Notes under the pieces: generated by a model
The model's input: the letters and a program-made list of their open reading frames with translations, nothing else
What the model was told of the DNA's origin: nothing
The model's database searches: none
From: PALSA-612 sp963846915
Lineage (GTDB): Bacteria > Actinomycetota > Thermoleophilia > Gaiellales > Gaiellaceae
Reading direction: 5' to 3'
Assembly (NCBI GenBank): GCA_963846915.1
Contig: CAWJXV010000008.1
Location: 1-64,000, forward strand
Length of the DNA: 64,000 nt
Made by a program: the position numbers and the translations under genes
Part shown: positions 51,292 through 60,031 of the stretch, piece after piece
How the letters are laid out: the number at the start of each line of letters is the position of its first letter
How positions within the stretch are numbered: the first letter of the stretch is position 1

Positions 51292-52389
51292 CTACGAGAT
51301 GCAGTCCTTGAGGCCCTGGGCCTCGGGGAGCGACTCGAGCTTCTTCAGCGTGTTGTTCTCGATCTGCCGGATCCGCTCGCGCGTGACGCCGAACGCCCGG
51401 CCGACCTCCTCGAGCGTGCAGGGCGGCTCGCCGTTCAGCCCGAAGCGGAGCTCGATCACCTTGCGCTCCCGCTCGGGCAGCGACCCGAGGGCGCGCTCGA
51501 TGTCCTCGCGCCGCAGCGACAGCGTCGCCGAGTCGTAGGGCGACTCCGCAGCGTCGTCCTGGACGAAGTCACCGAGCTCGGATTCCTCCTCCTCGCCGAT
51601 CGGCTTCTCGAGCGACACCGGGTGCTGCGCCATCCGCAGGATCTCGCGCACCTCGAAGGTCTCGAACTCGAGCTCGGCGGCGATCTCGTCGGGCCGCGGC
51701 TCGCGGCCGAGGCGCTGCACGAGCTGGCGCTCGATGTGCACGACCTTGTTCAGCTTCTCGACCATGTGCACCGGGATGCGGATCGTCCGCGCCTTGTCGG
51801 CGATCGCCCGCGTTACCGCCTGGCGAATCCACCAGGTCGCGTACGTCGAGAACTTGTAGCCCTTGCGGTAGTCGAACTTCTCGACGGCGCGGATCAGCCC
51901 GAGGGAGCCTTCCTGGATCAGGTCGAGGAACGAGAGTCCGCGGCCGAGGTAGCTCTTTGCGATCGACACCACGAGGCGGAGGTTGGCCTCGGTCATCTGC
52001 CGCTTTGCCTCCATGTCGCCGCGCTCGATGCGCTTTGCGAGGTAGACCTCCTGGTCCGCCGTCAGCAGCGGGACCTTTCCGATCTCGCGCAGGTAGAGCC
52101 GCAGCGAGTCGAGCGACGGCTCGACGGAGAGGTCGAGCTTCGGCGTCACCTTCTCCTCCTCGACGAGCGGCTGCTCGTGCGGCGGATGCTTGTGCTGCTC
52201 GCCCTCGACGAGCTCGATGCCGTGATCGATCAGGTACGTGTAGAAATCCTCGACCTGCTCCTTGGTGAGATCGACGTCCTCGAGTCCCTGGACGATCTCG
52301 TCGTAGTTGAGGACCCCCTTGTCGAGCCCCTCCTGGACGAGCTTGTGGAGCTCCTCGATCTCCGGCAGTGAGATGTCGACGGTGAGCAC
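51292..52389 (-). CDS. rpoD: Primary RNA polymerase sigma factor (SigA/RpoD)
   Basis: The 365-residue sigma-70 has region 1.1-like N-terminal helices (about 1-65), region 1.2 (DSLRLYLREIGKVPLLTADQE), region 2 (NLRLVVSIAKSYLGRGLSFL, KGYKFSTYATWWIRQAVTRA), region 3 and region 4 (LRFGLNGEPPCTLEEVGRAF, VTRERIRQIENNTLKKL). The intact -10 reader helix fits a primary sigma. The start is GTG 52389 with GGAGG 4 nt upstream. About 400 bp of non-coding leader precede it and contain RNA hairpins. Confidence 0.95.
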   Translation of the reverse strand: MLTVDISLPEIEELHKLVQEGLDKGVLNYDEIVQGLEDVDLTKEQVEDFYTYLIDHGIELVEGEQHKHPPHEQPLVEEEKVTPKLDLSVEPSLDSLRLYLREIGKVPLLTADQEVYLAKRIERGDMEAKRQMTEANLRLVVSIAKSYLGRGLSFLDLIQEGSLGLIRAVEKFDYRKGYKFSTYATWWIRQAVTRAIADKARTIRIPVHMVEKLNKVVHIERQLVQRLGREPRPDEIAAELEFETFEVREILRMAQHPVSLEKPIGEEEESELGDFVQDDAAESPYDSATLSLRREDIERALGSLPERERKVIELRFGLNGEPPCTLEEVGRAFGVTRERIRQIENNTLKKLESLPEAQGLKDCIS

Positions 52390-52453
52390 GTGACCTCCGT
52401 TTTCTTCGCGCTTTTGGTGGAGCTCGGTACCTCTACCTACCTTGAAACGCAAA

Positions 52454-52477
52454 GAGCCGGTCACGCTCCTCCGGCTC
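52454..52477 (-). promoter_or_regulatory. Hairpin in rpoD leader
   Basis: On the minus strand GAGCCGG and CCGGCTC (52471-52477 and 52454-52460) pair around a 10-nt loop and are followed by TTTGCGTTT. The shape is that of a weak terminator or attenuator 65 nt before the rpoD start. Confidence 0.5.
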
Positions 52478-52664
52478 ACCTTCGGGGGGAAGCGGATATT
52501 ACAGCTGGACAGGTCCCGTTGTGCCGCCGGACCGAACGGTTAACGAACTCGTGCGGACCGCGTCAAAGACGGGCATGCCGCCGCGCGGGACACGGCTTCG
52601 ACGGACGCCTCCTGCACCTGGTGAATGGGGAGCAACCAACGTCCACGCGACGCGCGTAACCCCG

Positions 52665-52770
52665 AAAAACAAAGGCGGCGGGCCGTAGCCCGCCGCCTGA
52701 GATCCCCTGCGCGTCCGGAAACTCTGCCGTTAGTCTCTCGGTCGGAGGAGTTCGCCCCGCGCATCGGCAC
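52665..52770 (-). ncRNA. Structured leader or small RNA ending in a strong intrinsic terminator
   Basis: On the minus strand a 10-bp stem (GGCGGCGGGC/GCCCGCCGCC, 52688-52697 with 52674-52683) followed by TTTGTTTTT (52673-52665) is the best intrinsic terminator in this half of the window. Upstream, 52698-52770 contains AGGAGGTGCCGATG and paired segments (TGCGCG/CGCGCA and GGCGAACTC/GAGTTTCC), so the transcript should fold. It lies 275 bp before rpoD on the same strand and could be an attenuating leader or a separate small RNA. A short ORF begins at its AUG, but its product looks random. Confidence 0.5.
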
Positions 52771-52786
52771 CTCCTGCCGCCGGCTT

Positions 52787-52792
52787 TAGAGT
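52787..52792 (+). promoter_or_regulatory. -10 element of leaderless metH-F fusion gene
   Basis: TAGAGT followed by 6 nt (GGCCGC) and the GTG start at 52799. There is no ribosome-binding site, so a leaderless transcript is likely. Confidence 0.6.
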
Positions 52793-52798
52793 GGCCGC

Positions 52799-54607
52799 GT
52801 GGCAGATCCCTTGATCGAGCGACTCGCAGCGGGGCCGGCGATCTGTTGCGACGGGGGTATGGGGTCGCTGATCACGAGCGCCGTCCCGCGCCTGCGCTGC
52901 CCGGAGGAGGCCAACATCCGGGCACCCGAGAGCGTGCTCTCACTGCACCTCGGCTTCATCCGCGCGGGTGCCGAGCTGATCGAGACGAACACCTTCGGCG
53001 CCAACCGCCTCAAGCTCGCGGCGCGCTTCCTCGATGACGACGTCGAGCGCATCAACTCCGAGGGGGTCAAGATCGCCCGCGAGGCCCGTCAGGTGTCCGG
53101 GCAGCAGGTGTTCATCGCCGGGGCGATCGGGCCGCTCGGCGACGTGCGCGACGCGGAGGAGGAGCGGCGCGCGCTCTTTGCCGAGCAGGCAGAACTGCTC
53201 GCGGCGCGCGGCGTCGACCTGTTCTTCGTCGAGACGTTCTACGACCTCGGCGAGCTCGAGACGGCGATCGACGCCGTCCGCACGATCTCGTCGCTGCCGG
53301 TCGTCGCCCTGCTGACCTTCGACGAGGACGGGCAGACGCTCGCGGGCGTGCCGGCGCGGGAGGCGGCACTGCGGCTCCGGGAGCTCGGAGTGGACGCGCT
53401 CGGCGCCAACCACGGGGCGGGGCCGCAGGCGTGCCTTGCGGCGCTCGAGGGGATGGGCGCGGACGGCCCGCCGCTGGCCGCGCTGCCGAACCTCGGCCTG
53501 GCCGGGCTCGCCGGCGGCAGGATCATCTTCCCGCACGCCACGCCCGAGTACTTCGCGGAGTTCACCGCCGAGGCGATCCAGCTCGGCGCCGCGCTCGTCG
53601 GCGGCTGCTGCGGGACGACGCCCACCGAGATCGCCGCGATCCGCTCCGCCGTGGACGAGGGGCGCAGGCCGCGCGCGCCGTTCCACGTGGCCGAGCGCGA
53701 GCTGGCCGTCGCCGCCGTGGCCGTCGAGGAGGAGACGCGGCTGGCGCGCGACCTGCGCGAGGGCACCTGGGTTGTGTCGATCCAGCTCGACCCGCCGCTC
53801 GGAGGCAGCCACGCCGGGATGCTCGACGTCGCGCGCGAGATCAAGGCGTCGGGTCTCGCCGAGTACGTCGACATCAACGACAACGCCACGGCGCGCGCGG
53901 CGATGAGCGGCGTGATCATGGCCGCGGCGATCGAGCGCGCCGCCGGCATCGAGACGATCCCGCACCTGACGCCGCGGGACTCGACGATCATGGGGCTCGA
54001 ATCGCTCCTGCTCGGCGCGCACGCCGAGGGCGTCCGCAACGTCCTCGCCGTCACGGGCGACCCTCCGGAGGTCGGCGACTACCCGGGCTCGCAGGGCGTC
54101 TACGAGGTCGACTCGATCGGCCTGACGAGACTCGTCTCGCACCTGAATGCGGGCGAGGACTACAACGGCAAGGCGATCGACGCGCCGACCTCGTTCTTCC
54201 CCGGCGTCGCCGTCAACCCGACCGCCGACGATCTCGAGCTCGAGGCCACGCGCTTCCACACGAAGGTCGCCGCCGGCGCGCGGTTCGCGATGACGCAGAT
54301 CCTGTTCGACCTCGAGCATCTCGACCGCTTCCTGCAGGAGCTCGGCGGCAGCTCGCCGATTCCGCTCCTCGTCGGCCTGTTTCCGGTCTGGAGCTACCGC
54401 CTCGCCGTACGGCTGCACAACGAGGTGCCGGGCATCGTCGTCCCCGAGGGCCTGCAGGCCGCGCTACTCGACGCGGGCGCGGACGCCGCCGACATCGGGC
54501 TCGAGCACACGCGCCGCCTGTACGCACAATCGCGCGAGAAGGCCGCGGGCGTCTACGTGGTGGCGCCGTTCCGGAAACCCCTCGCCGCCCTCGAGGTGCT
54601 GCACTAG
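52799..54607 (+). CDS. Bifunctional homocysteine S-methyltransferase / methylenetetrahydrofolate reductase
   Basis: The 602-residue fusion (YitJ type) has an N-terminal homocysteine methyltransferase domain (CCDGGMGSLITSAV, ETNTFGANRLKL, LVGGCCGTTPTEI) and a C-terminal MTHFR domain (from about 315: WVVSIQLDPPLGG, HLTPRDSTIMGLES, VLAVTGDPPEVGDYPGSQGV, MTQILFDLEHL). It would make methyl-THF and methylate homocysteine to methionine. Zinc ligands C270 and C271 are present, but the first ligand, usually Cys in GxNC, is His205 (LGANHGAGPQ). GTG start; the TAG stop forms part of the tRNA-Asp -10 box. Confidence 0.9.
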   Translation: MADPLIERLAAGPAICCDGGMGSLITSAVPRLRCPEEANIRAPESVLSLHLGFIRAGAELIETNTFGANRLKLAARFLDDDVERINSEGVKIAREARQVSGQQVFIAGAIGPLGDVRDAEEERRALFAEQAELLAARGVDLFFVETFYDLGELETAIDAVRTISSLPVVALLTFDEDGQTLAGVPAREAALRLRELGVDALGANHGAGPQACLAALEGMGADGPPLAALPNLGLAGLAGGRIIFPHATPEYFAEFTAEAIQLGAALVGGCCGTTPTEIAAIRSAVDEGRRPRAPFHVAERELAVAAVAVEEETRLARDLREGTWVVSIQLDPPLGGSHAGMLDVAREIKASGLAEYVDINDNATARAAMSGVIMAAAIERAAGIETIPHLTPRDSTIMGLESLLLGAHAEGVRNVLAVTGDPPEVGDYPGSQGVYEVDSIGLTRLVSHLNAGEDYNGKAIDAPTSFFPGVAVNPTADDLELEATRFHTKVAAGARFAMTQILFDLEHLDRFLQELGGSSPIPLLVGLFPVWSYRLAVRLHNEVPGIVVPEGLQAALLDAGADAADIGLEHTRRLYAQSREKAAGVYVVAPFRKPLAALEVLH

Positions 54608-54610
54608 ACT
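54605..54610 (+). promoter_or_regulatory. -10 element of tRNA-Asp overlapping a stop codon
   Basis: TAGACT lies 10 nt before tRNA-Asp, the same spacing as for tRNA-Thr and tRNA-Met. Its first three bases are the stop codon of the preceding gene. Confidence 0.6.
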
Positions 54611-54620
54611 GTTCCCGCTC

Positions 54621-54694
<74 letters not shown>

Positions 54695-55056
54695 CTCAAC
54701 GATCGCCCTGGATAGCGCAAGGTTTCGCGTCTGTAGGGCTCGTCGGGACGCGCACCCGCGGAACCTCGAGACTCATGCACGTGCTCTTCGCACTGCCTGC
54801 GAAATCCAGATTGGTAGACCAGGAACCAGGTCCCCCGGAGCAGTCCCCTACCGGGCGATGACGTCGTGCGCTCCGTCGAGCAGCGCCCCGTAGTGGCTCG
54901 ATCAACCAAATGTTGGTTGTACCTCCGGCCGAAGGCCCGGAAGGCGGCGCGGACTCGTCGCGCGTGTCGAAGCGTTCGATCACTGTCGGAGGTCAATCGC
55001 CCGTTCTGCATGCCACGGGTAGAGCCCGACGCCTGGTGGCTCGCGTGATCCCGTTG
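54695..55056. other. 362-bp gap with no convincing gene
   Basis: Between tRNA-Asp and the haloalkane dehalogenase gene I see no ORF with family-like sequence, no ribosome site with a plausible start and no clear repeat. Short open frames run through it, including one overlapping the tRNA antisense, but they look random. Decayed sequence is possible. Confidence 0.6.
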
Positions 55057-55944
55057 TCACCGCTCACCCACGGTGCCAAGGAAGCGCACGATGCGCTCGG
55101 CTGCCTCTTCGCCGGCGTCTTCCTGGACGAAGTGGCCTGCGTTCGCGATCGTCTCGGCGGGAAGGGCGCCGGGGATGAGGTCGGCGATCCGCTCGGCGAC
55201 CCGTGGCGGGAAGATCGGGTCGGAGTCGCCGAAGAGGACGAGCGTCGGCTTGCGCCAGCTTCCGAGGGCATTTCTCACCGCGAGAAGCGGTTTGGTGTTC
55301 GGGTGGTCGGGCTCCGTGGGGACAAGCTCGGGGAAGGCGAGCGCCCCGGCCTTCGACTCGCCCGTCGGGAACGGCGCCTCGTACCCGGCAGCCGCCTCTG
55401 GCGCAAGACCGCGCGCGCAGCCGGCCGCGACCAGCCGGGAGATGTCGAGGTCACCGCCGCGGTCGCGCACCACCTCGCGGAAGCGCAGCCACGTATCGCT
55501 CGGCGCCCTCCCGCCGCCGACGCCGGTGTTCATGATCACGAGCCGCTCGACCCGGTCGGGCTGCTCGACCGCGAGCCGCAGGCCGATCGGCCCGCCCCAG
55601 TCCTGGACGACGACCGTCAACGATCGCAGGTCGAGCGCCTCGACGAGCCGCAGGATCGAGGCGAAATGGCGGTCGAAGGTGTACCAGCCGATCTCGGTCG
55701 GCTTGTCCGAGCGCCCGAAGCCGACGTAGTCGGGCGCGACGACCCGCGCGGCCCGCGCAAGCGGCGGGATCATCTTCCGGTAGAGGAACGACCAGGTCGG
55801 TTCGCCGTGGAGGCAGAGAACCGGCTCGCCGGCCCCCTCTTCGACGTAGTGCATCCGCAGCCCGTCATGCTCCAGCCAGTGCGGCTCGAAGTCGTAGCCG
55901 ACCAGGCCCGCGAAGCGCTCGTCGGGCGTGCGGTGGACGCTCAT
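55057..55944 (-). CDS. Haloalkane dehalogenase-like alpha/beta hydrolase
   Basis: The 295-residue enzyme has HGEPTWSFLYRKMIP (46-60, oxyanion/halide region), nucleophile D115 with W116 in VVVQDWGGPIGLRLA, an acid in FGDSDPIFPP and catalytic His in NAGHFVQED. This set is diagnostic for haloalkane dehalogenases, which release halide from alkyl halides. The W after the nucleophile is one halide-binding residue. The natural substrate is unknown. ATG 55944 overlaps the SDR stop by 4 bp; upstream in-frame codons belong to the SDR reading region. Confidence 0.87.
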   Translation of the reverse strand: MSVHRTPDERFAGLVGYDFEPHWLEHDGLRMHYVEEGAGEPVLCLHGEPTWSFLYRKMIPPLARAARVVAPDYVGFGRSDKPTEIGWYTFDRHFASILRLVEALDLRSLTVVVQDWGGPIGLRLAVEQPDRVERLVIMNTGVGGGRAPSDTWLRFREVVRDRGGDLDISRLVAAGCARGLAPEAAAGYEAPFPTGESKAGALAFPELVPTEPDHPNTKPLLAVRNALGSWRKPTLVLFGDSDPIFPPRVAERIADLIPGALPAETIANAGHFVQEDAGEEAAERIVRFLGTVGER

Positions 55945-56618
55945 CGCGGTCCCGGGACGCCGCGGAACTCGTACACGAGGGGCTCGCGACCGGGCTGGAC
56001 GACCCAGGCCTGACCCGTCTCGGGCGACCGGGCGGCGGCGAGGACGGCCTCCGCGACCTGCTCCGGCGCGAGCAGCGGCAGACCCTGCTCTTCGAGCTCC
56101 GTCCGCAGGTCGGACGGGACGATCGGTGTGTCGGCGTAGCCCGGGCAGACCACGTTCGCGCGGATCCCGCGCTCCGAGAGCTGCGGCGCGACCGAGCGCA
56201 CAAAGCCGACGACGGCGTGCTTCGTCAGCGTGTAGATCGGGTCGTGCGGCATCGCCGTCAGGCCGGCGAGCGACGCTGTAGCGACGATCGCGCTCCCGGG
56301 CGCCATCACGCACGCGAGCCGCCGTACGCCGAAGACGACCCCGTCGACGTTCGCGGCCAGCGCGCGGCGGTAGAGCTCGTCCGTGAGTGCGCTGACGTCC
56401 GTGGCGCCGGTGGCCACGCCGGCGTTCAGAAACGCGAAGTCGACGGGCCCGACGGACTCCCAGGCGGCCGGATCGCCCACGTCGAAGCCGTCTCGAATGT
56501 CCAGGGCCCGCACGTCGACGCCGTCTCGCGCGAGGAGTTCGACGGTCGCCGCGCCGATCCCCGATGCGCCGCCCGTCACGAGCGCCGTCCTAGGGAACGA
56601 GGACGACCTTGGCGACAT
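55941..56618 (-). CDS. Short-chain dehydrogenase/reductase
   Basis: The 225-residue SDR has TALVTGGASGIGAATVELL (NAD site), DFAFLNAGVATG (NAG), a catalytic Ser in ATASLAG and Tyr-Lys in YTLTKHAVVGF. D in ALDIRD after strand 2 suggests NAD preference. ATG 56618 overlaps the quinone oxidoreductase gene by 29 bp; no other start precedes the first strand. Its substrate is unknown. It is the middle gene of a three-gene overlap cluster with a dehalogenase and a quinone oxidoreductase. Confidence 0.85.
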   Translation of the reverse strand: MSPRSSSFPRTALVTGGASGIGAATVELLARDGVDVRALDIRDGFDVGDPAAWESVGPVDFAFLNAGVATGATDVSALTDELYRRALAANVDGVVFGVRRLACVMAPGSAIVATASLAGLTAMPHDPIYTLTKHAVVGFVRSVAPQLSERGIRANVVCPGYADTPIVPSDLRTELEEQGLPLLAPEQVAEAVLAAARSPETGQAWVVQPGREPLVYEFRGVPGPR

Positions 56619-57507
56619 GGCGCCGCTCCTCGATCAGCGTGTGTGCCGCGGCCGCCTGCTCGAGCGGGAAGCTCGCACCGACGACTGGTCGGATCGCGCC
56701 CTCGGTCCAGAGACGAAGCAGGTGGCCGGCTGCCGCCCTCACGGTCTCCGGGTCCCGCTCGGTCAGCCGGCCGAGGTAGAAGCCGTGGATGCCGATGTTG
56801 CGGCCGACGAGCAGCGCCGGGCTCAACTCCTCCCACCAGCCGCCCGCGTAGCCGATCGCGACGAGGGCGCCGAGCGGCGCCAGGGTTGGCAGCGTCTCGG
56901 TCAGGAGCTTGCCGCCGACGGGATCGACGACGACGTCGGGCCGCAAGTGCTCGGCGAAGTCCTCGTACCCGTAGACCTCCTCGGCGCCCTGCTCGAGGGC
57001 GAAGCGACGCTTCTCCTCGCTGCTCGCGGTGGCGACGACCCGCGCGCCTAGGTGCCGGGCGATCTGGATCGCCGCGCAGCCGACCCCGCCCGAGCCGGCG
57101 TGGACGAGCACCGTCGTGCCCGGCCCGACACGGACCAGGTGCGTGAGCGGGATGTAGGCGGTGAGGAACGTGAGCAGGAACGCCGCACCCTCTTCGAAGG
57201 AGGCGCCGTCCGGCAGCGGGTAGAGCCGGTGCTCGTCGACTATTGCCGCCTCGGCATAGCCGCCCGACGCGGGCAGGAGCGCGATCACGCGTCGGCCCTC
57301 CACCTCGCCCGCGATCTCGACCCCGGGCACGACGGGCAGCGGCGGCGCCTGCGGGTAGTTCCCCGAGCGCACGAGCAGGTCGACGAAGTTGATTCCCGCC
57401 GCGCGAATGCGCACGACCACCTGTCCCTCACCCGGCTGCGGCTCGGGCACCTCCGCCGGCTCGAGCCGCTCCGGGCCGCCCGTCTCGCGGAGAAGGACAG
57501 CCCGCAT
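56590..57507 (-). CDS. NADPH:quinone oxidoreductase-like MDR protein
   Basis: The 305-residue zinc-independent MDR protein has MRAVLLRETGGPERLEPAEV, AAGINFVDLLVRSGNY, LVHAGSGGVGCAAIQIARHL (nucleotide site) and GYAGGWWEEL. This is the QOR/zeta-crystallin pattern without the structural zinc loop. It probably reduces quinones or enones with NADPH. It is first of the overlapping trio and may supply redox steps for halogenated or enone substrates, though that is inference. Confidence 0.86.
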   Translation of the reverse strand: MRAVLLRETGGPERLEPAEVPEPQPGEGQVVVRIRAAGINFVDLLVRSGNYPQAPPLPVVPGVEIAGEVEGRRVIALLPASGGYAEAAIVDEHRLYPLPDGASFEEGAAFLLTFLTAYIPLTHLVRVGPGTTVLVHAGSGGVGCAAIQIARHLGARVVATASSEEKRRFALEQGAEEVYGYEDFAEHLRPDVVVDPVGGKLLTETLPTLAPLGALVAIGYAGGWWEELSPALLVGRNIGIHGFYLGRLTERDPETVRAAAGHLLRLWTEGAIRPVVGASFPLEQAAAAHTLIEERRHVAKVVLVP

Positions 57508-57685
57508 TACCAGTTACGCCGCAGCGCCGGGCCGACTCACGAGCCGATCCCGCACCAGAGCGACACGGCGTGGCGACATCACGCGGAGTCTCACGCGCCC
57601 ACCTGCCCGTGTCCAGTGGCATGCCTCACGGGAATCCCGATACGGATCCGGAAGACGCCGGAAACAGCGTCCCCTGCCTTCAGGA

Positions 57686-58135
57686 TCAGCTCGCGTTGAT
57701 CGCGACGACCGTCGCACACCACGAGCCGCGCGGCGCGGTCACCGTGGCGGAGTCGCCGACGTGCTTGCCGAGGATGGCGGCGCCGAGCGGCGACGAGGGC
57801 GAGACGGATCCCGACCCGCCGAGCGCCGAGAGCTCGACCTCGAACCGCTCGCCGCTCTCGTCCTCGACGACGACGCGGGAGCCGATGCCGACGACGTCCG
57901 AAGCGGCCGCCTCGACGATCTGCGCGTGGTCGAGCCGGTCGCGAAGAATCGTGATCCGGCGCTCGAGCAGGCCCTGCTCGTTCTTGGCCGCGTGGTACTC
58001 GAAGTTCTCCGACAGGTCGCCGTGGGCACGCGCGACCTTGATCGCCTCCACGATCTCCGTGCGTCTCGGCCCTTCGAGCTCGGCCAGCTCGGCGACCAGC
58101 CTCGCGTGCTGCCCCTGTGTCAGCTCATCGCCCAC
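57686..58135 (-). CDS. greA: Transcription elongation factor GreA/GreB family
   Basis: The 149-residue factor has the N-terminal coiled coil (ELAELEGPRRTEIVEAIKVA, RAHGDLSENFEYHAAKNEQG) with the acidic tip (GDLSENFEY) that reaches the polymerase active site, and a C-terminal domain SSPLGAAILGKHVGD. It rescues backtracked RNA polymerase by stimulating transcript cleavage. GTG 58135 is 2 bp after the typA stop. It is slightly shorter than E. coli GreA (158). Confidence 0.92.
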   Translation of the reverse strand: MGDELTQGQHARLVAELAELEGPRRTEIVEAIKVARAHGDLSENFEYHAAKNEQGLLERRITILRDRLDHAQIVEAAASDVVGIGSRVVVEDESGERFEVELSALGGSGSVSPSSPLGAAILGKHVGDSATVTAPRGSWCATVVAINAS

Positions 58136-58137
58136 GG

Positions 58138-59982
58138 CTACACCGCCGCGAGCCCGCGCGCCTTGCGGCTCGCAGCCGTCTGTCGTCGCTGCGCCGAGAG
58201 CTCGACCTTACGCAGGCGCACGGTTGCCGGGGTGACCTCGACGCACTCGTCCTCGCCGATCAGCTCGAGCGCCTGGTCGAGGGCGAGCGGCCTGGGCGGG
58301 ATCAGCCGCACGAGCTCGTCGGAGGTCGACGAGCGCATGTTGGTCAGCTTCTTCTCCTTCGTGGCGTTGACGTCGAGATCCTCGGAGCGCGAGTTCTCCC
58401 CGACGATCATCCCTTCGTAGACGTCGACCCCCGGGCCGACGAACAATGCCCCGCGTTCCTGCAGGTTGAGGAGCGCGAACGAGGTCGTCTTACCGCCACG
58501 GTCGGCGACGAGGCTCCCGTTCGGCCGCACCCGGAACTCGCCGTGCCAGGGCTCGAACCGCTCGAAGACGTGGTGGAGGATGCCGGTGCCACGCGTCTCG
58601 GTGAGGAACTCGGTGCGGAAGCCGATCAGCCCGCGAGCTGGGACGACGACGTCGAGCCGCACCCAGCCCGTGCCGTGGTTGACGAGCGCCTCCGTCCGTC
58701 CTTTCCGCAGCGCGAAGAGCTGCGTGACGACGCCCAGGTACTCCTCGGGAGCGTCGACCGAGACCCGCTCGACCGGCTCGTGCAGCCGCCCGTCGATCGT
58801 CCGCGTCAGGACCTTCGGCTTGCCCACGGTCAGCTCGAACCCCTCGCGCCGCATCTGCTCGATCAGCACCTCGAGCTGCAGCTCGCCGCGGCCCTGGACC
58901 TCCCACGTGTCGGGCCGATCGGTCGGGAGCACCCGGAGCGAGACGTTGCCGACGAGCTCGGCGGCGAGCCGGCTCTCGATCAGCCGCGCCGTCACCTTTT
59001 CTCCTTCGCGTCCGGCGAGCGGCGAGGTGTTGATGCCGATCGTCATCGAGAGCGACGGCTCGTCGACCGAGATCACCGGCAGCGGACGCGGATCGACGGG
59101 GTCGGCGAGCGTCTCGCCGATCATCACCTCGGGGATGCCTGCGACCGCGATCAGCTCACCCGGGCCGGCCTCGCTCGCGTCGACCCGGTCGAGTGCCTCG
59201 CTCACGTACAGCTCGGTCACCTTGATCCGCTCGATCGTCCCGTCCGCCCGGCACCAGGCCACCTGCTGCGAGCGCCGGATCGTTCCCTGGACAACGCGGC
59301 AGAGTGCCAGGCGGCCGACGTACGGCGAGGCATCGAGGTTGGTGACGAGCGCCTGCAGCGGATGGCCGTCGTCGTAGACGGGCGGCGGAATGTGCTCGAG
59401 GATCACGTCGAGAAGTGGCTGCAGGTCCGGGCCGAGACCGTCGGGGTCCTGCTCCAGCGAGGCGTGCCCGGCGCGGGCGTTGCAGTAGACGATCGGGAAC
59501 TCGATCTGGCTCTCGTCGGCGTCGAGATCGAGGAAGAGCGCGTACACCTCGTCCACGACCTCGGCGATCCGCGCGTCGGGCCGGTCGACCTTGTTGACGA
59601 CGAGCACGACGGGGAGCCGTGCCTCCAGCGCCTTGCGGAGCACGAACCGGGTCTGCGGCAGGGGGCCTTCGCTCGCGTCGACGAGCAGCAGGACGCCGTC
59701 CACCATCGTCAGCCCGCGCTCGACCTCCCCGCCGAAGTCCGCGTGCCCGGGCGTGTCGACGATGTTGATCTTGACGTCGCCGTAGCGGACGGCAGTGTTC
59801 TTGGCCAGGATCGTGATCCCTTTCTCGCGCTCGAGGTCGCCGGTGTCGAGGACGCGCTCGGCGACGTCCTGGTTCGCGCGGAACGCGCCCGACTGCCAGA
59901 GGAGCGCATCGACGAGCGTCGTCTTCCCGTGGTCGACGTGGGCGACGATCGCGACGTTGCGGATGCCGGAGCGGGCGGGCAT
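58138..59982 (-). CDS. typA: Ribosome-associated GTPase TypA/BipA
   Basis: The 614-residue translational GTPase begins MPARSGIRNVAIVAHVDHGK, with a P-loop AHVDHGKTTLVDALLWQSG, DTPGHADFGGEVERGL and NKVDRPDAR. The BipA-specific C-terminal domain (VVPARGLIGFRTEFLTETRG, SYALxxLQERG-like FALLNLQERGALF, LTNMRSS) is intact. BipA acts in 50S assembly and stress. It precedes greA with a 2-bp gap. Confidence 0.95.
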   Translation of the reverse strand: MPARSGIRNVAIVAHVDHGKTTLVDALLWQSGAFRANQDVAERVLDTGDLEREKGITILAKNTAVRYGDVKINIVDTPGHADFGGEVERGLTMVDGVLLLVDASEGPLPQTRFVLRKALEARLPVVLVVNKVDRPDARIAEVVDEVYALFLDLDADESQIEFPIVYCNARAGHASLEQDPDGLGPDLQPLLDVILEHIPPPVYDDGHPLQALVTNLDASPYVGRLALCRVVQGTIRRSQQVAWCRADGTIERIKVTELYVSEALDRVDASEAGPGELIAVAGIPEVMIGETLADPVDPRPLPVISVDEPSLSMTIGINTSPLAGREGEKVTARLIESRLAAELVGNVSLRVLPTDRPDTWEVQGRGELQLEVLIEQMRREGFELTVGKPKVLTRTIDGRLHEPVERVSVDAPEEYLGVVTQLFALRKGRTEALVNHGTGWVRLDVVVPARGLIGFRTEFLTETRGTGILHHVFERFEPWHGEFRVRPNGSLVADRGGKTTSFALLNLQERGALFVGPGVDVYEGMIVGENSRSEDLDVNATKEKKLTNMRSSTSDELVRLIPPRPLALDQALELIGEDECVEVTPATVRLRKVELSAQRRQTAASRKARGLAAV

Positions 59983-60031
59983 CTGTCGAGGGTACAGGCG
60001 CCCAGCCGACGGCCCGATCTAGTCTCCCGCA

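Noticed and set aside
52540..52770. 76-residue minus ORF starting at AGGAGGTGCC-AUG upstream of rpoD
   Set aside because: The start looks good, but the frame runs through a strong terminator hairpin and the peptide looks random. The RNA structure is the more likely functional unit, though a short leader peptide is not excluded.
52675..52798. SAM, TPP or glycine riboswitch upstream of the methionine synthesis gene
   Set aside because: The CTGAGA and TCTCAGGC fragments are only partial matches. The rest of each consensus is missing, and the gene on the plus strand looks leaderless.
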